Shown: positions 58,892 to 64,000 of the stretch, in pieces
How positions within the stretch are numbered: the stretch's first letter is position 1
How the letters are laid out: every line of letters starts with the position of its first letter
Source of the DNA: Burkholderiaceae bacterium
GTDB lineage: Bacteria > Pseudomonadota > Gammaproteobacteria > Burkholderiales > Burkholderiaceae_B
NCBI GenBank assembly: GCA_017983955.1
Contig: JAGOAJ010000015.1
Coordinates: 1 to 64,000, forward strand
Reading direction: 5' to 3'
Length of the DNA stretch: 64,000 bases
Program-made: the position numbers and the translations under genes
The notes under the pieces: generated by a model
The model's database searches: none
Seen by the model: only the letters and a program-made list of their open reading frames with translations
What the model was told of the DNA's origin: nothing

Positions 58892-59773
58892 CTACGAACC
58901 CAACGACGCGGTCAGAAAGTCGATGAAGGTACGCACTTTAGGCGTTAGGTATTTTCGACTAACGTAGGTGGCATACAAGGTTAGCGGCGCCTGCTGATAT
59001 TGCGGCATCACACGCAGCAAATTTCCTGTAGCCAAGTCGTCACCCACCAGCCAGTCCGGCAAGAAACCTACGCCCAGGCCCGCACACACAGCATGGTATG
59101 AATAGGTAGAGTCATCCGACTTCATGACGGGCTTCAGATGAATCTGAACTTTACCTTTAGGGCCCTCGAATTCAAACCCCTCGACACCCAGGTAATTAGG
59201 CACTATGCCACGGTAGCGGACCAAATCGGCAACGCTGGCCGGTTCTCCCATCATCTGAAGATAGCTAGGCGCAGCCACCAAATAAAACTGGATCTCGCAA
59301 ATTGGCCGTACGATTAAATGCGGCGATGGGTCACGGGTTACCCGTAGCGCCAGATCAAAACCTTCAGCAGCCAAATCCACCTTACGATTCGAGAAGCCCA
59401 GGTCCAGCACCACCTCTGGGTATTGTTCCTGGTATGCCGCCAGCACACTGACCGTTCTAGGGTTGGCAAACCACACCGGGGCCGTTATTTTTAACGTGCC
59501 CCGTGGATCTTCTACGCTACGGCCTATGGCAACCGCCGCCAACTCCAGGGTGGTCAGCGCCTCGCGGCATTGCTCGTAATACAAGGCACCCGCTTCGGTC
59601 AGGCTAATACGACGGCTGGTGCGATTTAACAAACGCGCACCCAACTGTGCCTCCAGGTGAGCCATATGCTTGCTGACCATAGGCGCTGATAGCGACAAGC
59701 GTTGAGCCGCAGCCATAAAGCTACCCGCTTGAACGATTTCACTAAACACCCGCAAGCTTAATAAAGTATCCAT
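58892..59773 (-). CDS. LysR-family transcriptional regulator
   Basis: A 293-residue LysR-type regulator with the N-terminal helix-turn-helix [20 protein letters not shown] and the wing [20 protein letters not shown]. It is divergent from a DoxX-dioxygenase pair with a 108-bp gap. By the usual LysR logic it should control that pair, possibly in response to an aromatic or quinone compound. The effector is not readable. Confidence 0.9.
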   Translation of the reverse strand: MDTLLSLRVFSEIVQAGSFMAAAQRLSLSAPMVSKHMAHLEAQLGARLLNRTSRRISLTEAGALYYEQCREALTTLELAAVAIGRSVEDPRGTLKITAPVWFANPRTVSVLAAYQEQYPEVVLDLGFSNRKVDLAAEGFDLALRVTRDPSPHLIVRPICEIQFYLVAAPSYLQMMGEPASVADLVRYRGIVPNYLGVEGFEFEGPKGKVQIHLKPVMKSDDSTYSYHAVCAGLGVGFLPDWLVGDDLATGNLLRVMPQYQQAPLTLYATYVSRKYLTPKVRTFIDFLTASLGS

Positions 59774-59881
59774 GGTTTCCTAATAGGAAATGAATTGATA
59801 ATAATTCTAGGCTATATTTCCTGACGTTATTCATTTAAGATTTCTGCTGTTCGCCCTTATTAATAAACACAGGAGTTGACT

Positions 59882-60289
59882 ATGACTACCGCTTACACGA
59901 CCTGGACACCACGTCTACTTAGCATCTTGCGCATTGTCAGCGCGTACCTATTATTGGTGCATGGCACAGCAAAATTATTGGGCATACCGCACGTCACCAT
60001 GTTCGATAGCTTGCAGATCGCCTCTATGTATGGTGTGGCAGGGCTGATTGAACTGATATTTGGCGCACTACTGCTGGTTGGCTTGTTTTCACGAGTCTCC
60101 GCCTTTATTGCATCGGGCTTTACCGCAGCAGCCTACTTTATCGGCCACGTAGCCGCTAGTGGCAACCTACTGCTACCCATCCTTAACAGCGGCGAAGCCG
60201 CAGTATTGTTCTGCTTCGTCTTTTTATACCTAGCCGTAGCGGGTCCCGGCCCCTGGAGCCTGGACGCTATGCGCAACACATCCAAATAA
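59882..60289 (+). CDS. DoxX-family membrane protein
   Basis: A 135-residue protein with four membrane helices. SAYLLLVHGTAKLLGIPHVT and GLIELIFGALLLVGLFSRVS match the DoxX/YqjF pattern. ATG at 59882 with AGGAG seven bases upstream; an in-frame TTG at 59876 is less likely. DoxX proteins are often tied to redox or electrophile stress. It precedes the dioxygenase gene by 56 bp. Confidence 0.88.
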   Translation: MTTAYTTWTPRLLSILRIVSAYLLLVHGTAKLLGIPHVTMFDSLQIASMYGVAGLIELIFGALLLVGLFSRVSAFIASGFTAAAYFIGHVAASGNLLLPILNSGEAAVLFCFVFLYLAVAGPGPWSLDAMRNTSK

Positions 60290-60300
60290 GTGTAGGACCT

Positions 60301-60324
60301 CCCCCTGCGCGCATATGCAGGGGG
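60301..60324 (+). other. Intercistronic hairpin between doxX and the dioxygenase gene
   Basis: CCCCCTGC (60301-60308) pairs exactly with GCAGGGGG (60317-60324) around an 8-nt loop. No T run follows, so it is probably not a terminator. It could adjust the relative expression of the two genes through mRNA processing or partial read-through. Confidence 0.45.
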
Positions 60325-60345
60325 ATATAACATCGGGGTAAAACC

Positions 60346-61155
60346 ATGACATTTCCTAGCTATTTCATTTCCCATGGCGGCGGCCCCTGGCCATACATTC
60401 CCGATATGCAGGCCAGCAACGCCGCACTGGCAGCTTCTTTAGTGGATATTCCCAAGCAGCTAGGTCGCAAGCCCGCCGCCATACTGATGGTGTCGGCGCA
60501 CTGGGAGACCAATGGCGTATTCAAGGTCATGGCCAACCCTAAGCCACCCATGATGTACGACTACTCTGGTTTTCCACCACATACCTACACCATCGAATAC
60601 CCAGCCCCTGGCAGTCCTACGCTGGCGGAACACGTAGCCCAACTGCTAGACCAGGCAGGTTTGCCGGTGCAGCTTGACACACAGCGTGGCTTTGACCACG
60701 GTGCCTTCGTGCCTGCCTACGTCATGTATCCACAGGCCGATGTACCCATGGTGCAGTTATCCATAGACAACCACTACGACCCCGAACGCCATCTGGCTCT
60801 GGGCCGTGCGCTGGCGCCTTTGCGCAACGAAGACATACTGATCATAGGCAGTGGCCTAAGCTATCACAATTTGCGTCAAATCTATGGCGGTGGCGCGGCT
60901 GCATCGGCACAATTCGATGCTTGGCTGCAGCAGGCATTGCTGACAACAACGCCTGAACAGCGCATAGCCAGCCTGTTACAATGGTCTGACGCACCCGCCG
61001 CCAGACTGGCGCATCCCCGTGAAGACCACCTGATCCCACTTATGGTGGCTGTGGGTGCAGCCCAAAATGAAACCGCCACTTGCGTGTATCACGAAGCTCA
61101 CGCGTTTGCCAATATCACCGTATCCAGTTTTAGATTTGGCGCTCTGCCGGACTAA
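60346..61155 (+). CDS. DODA-type (LigB-fold) extradiol ring-cleavage dioxygenase
   Basis: A 269-residue class III extradiol dioxygenase-like protein of the 4,5-DOPA dioxygenase/YgiD group. Metal ligands are likely the His in FISHGGGPW and the His in VSAHWET, with FDHGAFVPAYVMYPQADVPM and GSGLSYHNLRQ further on. YgiD-type enzymes open catechols with Zn or Fe. It is paired with doxX under a divergent LysR gene, a layout I know from other proteobacteria. The natural substrate is unknown; a catechol or quinol is plausible. Confidence 0.88.
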   Translation: MTFPSYFISHGGGPWPYIPDMQASNAALAASLVDIPKQLGRKPAAILMVSAHWETNGVFKVMANPKPPMMYDYSGFPPHTYTIEYPAPGSPTLAEHVAQLLDQAGLPVQLDTQRGFDHGAFVPAYVMYPQADVPMVQLSIDNHYDPERHLALGRALAPLRNEDILIIGSGLSYHNLRQIYGGGAAASAQFDAWLQQALLTTTPEQRIASLLQWSDAPAARLAHPREDHLIPLMVAVGAAQNETATCVYHEAHAFANITVSSFRFGALPD

Positions 61156-61179
61156 ACCTGTACAAAAGAAAACCATATT

Positions 61180-61962
61180 ATGCTACGTGTCATATCTGCC
61201 AACCTCAATGGCATACGCTCCGCCGTCAACAAAGGCTATCTGGATTGGGTCGCCAAGCAAAATGCCGACTTCATCTGCATGCAGGAACTCAAAGCCCAAG
61301 CCGACAACCTGACGCCAGAAATGGCCAACACCCAGGGCTACCACGGCTATTTCCATTACGCCGATAAAAAAGGCTATAGCGGCGTAGGTGTGTATGCACG
61401 CCAAGAGCCCTTGCGCGTTATAGAAGGCTTGGGCGTACCGGAAATTGACGCTGAAGGCCGCTATTTGGAACTGGTGTACGACAAACTGTCGATAATATCC
61501 TTGTATCTACCATCCGGTTCCAGTGGCGACCACCGTCAGGCCGCAAAATACGTATTCATGGAACATTTTTTCGGTCACTTGGCCGAACTGGCGAAATGCG
61601 GGCGCGAAGTCATACTGTGCGGCGACTGGAATATTGCCCACCATGAAATCGATCTGAAGAACTGGAAAGGCAACCGTAAAAACAGCGGCTTTCTGCCCGA
61701 AGAACGCGAATGGCTGAGCAAGGTTCTGGACGAGCAAGGCTGGATGGATGTTTATCGCAGCCTTTACCCTGACACCACAGGCGACGCCTATACATGGTGG
61801 AGCAACCGCGGCCAGGCCTGGGCGAATAATGTAGGATGGCGCATAGACTACCAAATCGCCACGCCCGGCATAGGCGCCACGGCCAAACAAGCGTCTATAT
61901 ACAAAGACGAACGTTTCAGCGATCACGCACCGCTAACCATAGACTATGACTGGGGTTCCTAA
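61180..61962 (+). CDS. xthA: Exodeoxyribonuclease III
   Basis: A 260-residue AP endonuclease/3'-5' exonuclease of base-excision repair. Metal and active-site motifs: RVISANLNGIRSAVNKG, the Glu in CMQELKAQ, CGDWNIAHHEIDLKNWKGN, WRIDYQIATPG and the terminal Asp-His in FSDHAPLTIDYDW. It lies 24 bp after the dioxygenase gene on the same strand, probably by chance. Confidence 0.95.
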   Translation: MLRVISANLNGIRSAVNKGYLDWVAKQNADFICMQELKAQADNLTPEMANTQGYHGYFHYADKKGYSGVGVYARQEPLRVIEGLGVPEIDAEGRYLELVYDKLSIISLYLPSGSSGDHRQAAKYVFMEHFFGHLAELAKCGREVILCGDWNIAHHEIDLKNWKGNRKNSGFLPEEREWLSKVLDEQGWMDVYRSLYPDTTGDAYTWWSNRGQAWANNVGWRIDYQIATPGIGATAKQASIYKDERFSDHAPLTIDYDWGS

Positions 61963-61982
61963 GCCCTTGCTACTTGAACTTC

Positions 61983-63473
61983 ATGAGCACTGATACCGCT
62001 AGCATGGGCTGGCGCGTCAATATTAGAAGCAACGTGCTGGCAGGACTAACTTCTTCGTTTGCCCTGGTTCCCGAATGTATTGCTTTTGCACTGGTTGCCC
62101 AGCTTAACCCACTGATGGGTCTGTACGGCGCCTTCATCATTTGCACCCTCACCGCCTTATTCGGCGGCCGCCCCGGCATGATTTCCGGCGCTGCTGGCTC
62201 TATGGCCGTAGTGATTGTTGCGCTGGTCGTACAACACGGTGTGGACTATCTATTAGCGACGGTCGTGCTAAGTGGCATCTTGATGCTGCTATTCGGCGCG
62301 TTTCGTCTGGGAAAACTAATTCGCATGGTGCCGCACCCAGTGATGCTGGGCTTCGTCAATGGCCTAGCGATCATTATTGCCATGGCCCAACTTGCGCATT
62401 TCAAGCAGCTAACCAATCATGGCCAGCAATGGCTATCTGGTCCAGAGCTCTATGTGATGTGTGCACTGGTGGCACTGACCATCTGCGTAGTCTACTTGCT
62501 ACCAAGATTGACAAAAGCCGTTCCCTCGGCGCTGGTAGCGATCATCGGCATTGGGTTGCTGGCCCAACTATTAGATTTACCGACCCGTACTCTTGGCGAC
62601 ATGGCCCACATAGCTGGCGGCCTGCCCAGCTTCCACATTCCACATGTACCATTGACACTGGAAACCCTACGCATTGTGCTGCCCTATGCAGTACTGATGG
62701 CCGTCGTCGGCCTGCTGGAAACTCTGCTCACTTTCAACCTGACTGACGAAATAACCGAGAGCCGGGGCCAACCCAACCGTGAGTGCCTAGTGCTGGGAGC
62801 TGCTAATGTGACCTCGGGTCTGTTCGGCGGCATGGCCGGTTGCGCCATGATAGGGCAAACCATGATTAACCTGAGTTCTGGCGGCCGCTCGCGACTGTCC
62901 GGCATTACCAGCGGCGTCATGATATTGTTATTCATCCTGTTCCTGTCACCGTTGATAGAACGCATTCCATTGGCGGCGCTTGTGGGCGTGATGTTGGTCG
63001 TGGCCCAACAAACCTTTGCGTGGGGCTCTTTGCGCGTCTTAGGAAAGGTCCCCCGCAACGATGCATTGGTGATTGTCGCAGTAACCGTAATTACGGTCTT
63101 CTCGGATCTGGCTGTTGCCGTGCTGTGCGGCATAATATTCGCCGCATTGAATTTCGCTTGGCAGCATGCCCGTGAAATACATACCGATATCGAGATCGAT
63201 CAGGCAGGCTGCAAAACTTACACTCCTCGCGGAACGCTATTTTTTGCGTCAACAACGCGTTTTCTGGGGCTATTTGACCCAATGAAAGACCCGCAGCAAG
63301 TAACACTAGACTGTCGCAACCTGCACCTTGCTGATCATTCGGCCATTGCTGCCTTAGAAAGGCTATATGAGCGCTACACCAAGGCGGGCAAGCAATTACA
63401 GGTAGATAACCTGTCAGCACGGAATGAAATCTTGCTGCAACAAGCTGGCCTAGCTTACGCGAAGGTGCAATAA
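61983..63473 (+). CDS. SulP-family anion transporter with STAS domain
   Basis: A 496-residue transporter. The membrane part (about 1-385) starts LAGLTSSFALVPECIAFALV and has GGRPGMISGAAGSMAVVIVA, then RMVPHPVMLGFVNGLAIIIA. The C-terminal STAS domain (about 395-496) contains VTLDCRNLHLADHSAIAALE. Members move sulfate, bicarbonate or dicarboxylates; the cargo is not readable. The start is the ATG at 61983; an in-frame TTG at 61974 is less likely. Confidence 0.9.
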   Translation: MSTDTASMGWRVNIRSNVLAGLTSSFALVPECIAFALVAQLNPLMGLYGAFIICTLTALFGGRPGMISGAAGSMAVVIVALVVQHGVDYLLATVVLSGILMLLFGAFRLGKLIRMVPHPVMLGFVNGLAIIIAMAQLAHFKQLTNHGQQWLSGPELYVMCALVALTICVVYLLPRLTKAVPSALVAIIGIGLLAQLLDLPTRTLGDMAHIAGGLPSFHIPHVPLTLETLRIVLPYAVLMAVVGLLETLLTFNLTDEITESRGQPNRECLVLGAANVTSGLFGGMAGCAMIGQTMINLSSGGRSRLSGITSGVMILLFILFLSPLIERIPLAALVGVMLVVAQQTFAWGSLRVLGKVPRNDALVIVAVTVITVFSDLAVAVLCGIIFAALNFAWQHAREIHTDIEIDQAGCKTYTPRGTLFFASTTRFLGLFDPMKDPQQVTLDCRNLHLADHSAIAALERLYERYTKAGKQLQVDNLSARNEILLQQAGLAYAKVQ

Positions 63474-63544
63474 CCTTGGCTTAAAAAGGGCATCTGGATT
63501 GCAAAACACATTAGCGTAGTCAAAAAAATTACTTGCTGAATACT

Positions 63545-64000
63545 ATGCGCATTCGCCCCTACACTTCCGGTGAAGAGAATATTCTTCTGGCCATCTTTCA
63601 GTCAGCCGTCCACGGTCTGGCATCCGGTGACTACACGGTACAACAGATCGAGGCCTGGGCACCAAGCGCTGTAAGCGAGGAGTTTCGCACGCAATGGGCC
63701 TATCGTATTCAAGCCAACCAGCCTTGGGTGGTCGAGATAGATGGCCAATTAGTGGCCTTTGCCGACTTGCAGCCTTCAGGTTATATCGACCACTTCTTTG
63801 TCGCCGCAACGTTTGCCGGCCAGGGCATAGGATCTGCTTTGATGCGTCATTTGCAGGAACATGCCATCTGTCGCGACATCCCCACATTATTCGCCCATGT
63901 CAGCCTGACTGCGCAACCACTCTTTCAACGTTTCGGCTTTGTTGTGGAGAAAGAACAGCATCCAGTCATCCGCGGTGTAGGGCTACGAAATGCAGTAATG
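63545..64000 (+). CDS. GNAT-family N-acetyltransferase (partial)
   Basis: 152 codons are visible; the gene runs off the right edge. It starts MRIRPYTSGEENILLAIFQS, has WVVEIDGQLVAFADLQPSGY and then the acetyl-CoA loop FFVAATFAGQGIGSALMRHL, and near the end LTAQPLFQRFGF, the C-terminal GNAT motif. By that pattern it is nearly complete. Small GNATs acetylate amines, often antibiotics or protein N-termini; the substrate is unknown. It is an intact counterpart to the broken GNAT at 1349-1531, but a different subgroup. Confidence 0.88.
   Translation, partial: MRIRPYTSGEENILLAIFQSAVHGLASGDYTVQQIEAWAPSAVSEEFRTQWAYRIQANQPWVVEIDGQLVAFADLQPSGYIDHFFVAATFAGQGIGSALMRHLQEHAICRDIPTLFAHVSLTAQPLFQRFGFVVEKEQHPVIRGVGLRNAVM

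Overview
The window reads as chromosomal DNA of a betaproteobacterium of the Burkholderiales, most likely the family Alcaligenaceae (Bordetella, Advenella and Pusillimonas relatives). The basis is gene content and order: rplU-rpmA-obgE-proB, divergent mreBCD-mrdAB and gatCAB operons, coq7, a Bug-type solute-binding protein, and the gloB/yafS/rnhA/dnaQ/mltD neighbourhood. The genus is inferred only. Coding density is high, with no transposase, phage gene, CRISPR array or rRNA. One tRNA is present, tRNA-Val(CAC).

Layout. 1-5.5 kb is an accessory-looking strip: a partial SRPBCC protein, an SDR, a broken GNAT gene between two diverged repeats, an Old Yellow Enzyme with a divergent LysR regulator, and an unknown protein. 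It ends at the 3' end of tRNA-Val. 5.7-11.6 kb is a catabolic module: an HMG-CoA-lyase-like enzyme divergent from a GntR regulator, a class III CoA-transferase and a DctPQM TRAP transporter. 11.6-20.9 kb holds dnaQ, an RND efflux pair, rnhA, a yafS-like methyltransferase, gloB, mltD and fabI. 21.3-30.9 kb is a surface-polysaccharide operon: initiating transferase, UDP-GalNAcA synthesis (WbpO/WbpP type), MurJ-like flippase and glycosyltransferases, one of which is a two-domain fusion. A strong promoter, a CU-rich structured segment and an intrinsic terminator lie just upstream of it and form a candidate small RNA or attenuated leader.

31.3-38.5 kb holds coq7, an OsmC protein, thyA-folA, rplU-rpmA-obgE-proB and dadA. 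38.5-40.6 kb has a regulator with a degenerate receiver domain, divergent from an XRE repressor across a perfect inverted repeat, then an OmpA-type lipoprotein. 40.8-46.1 kb is a general amino-acid ABC transporter operon (Aap type) with a Bug-family binding protein at its end. 46.2-58.1 kb is cell division, shape and tRNA-dependent amidation: ftsEX-mutY, rodA/mrdA/mreDCB and gatCAB. 58.2-64 kb holds pyrE, a LysR/DoxX/LigB-type dioxygenase unit, xthA, a SulP transporter and a GNAT gene cut by the window edge.

The least explained elements are the candidate sRNA/leader at 30997-31180, the XRE/pseudo-receiver pair with its operator, the structured region with 41-bp repeats after fabI, and the broken GNAT locus. 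No complete new system could be proven from sequence alone.
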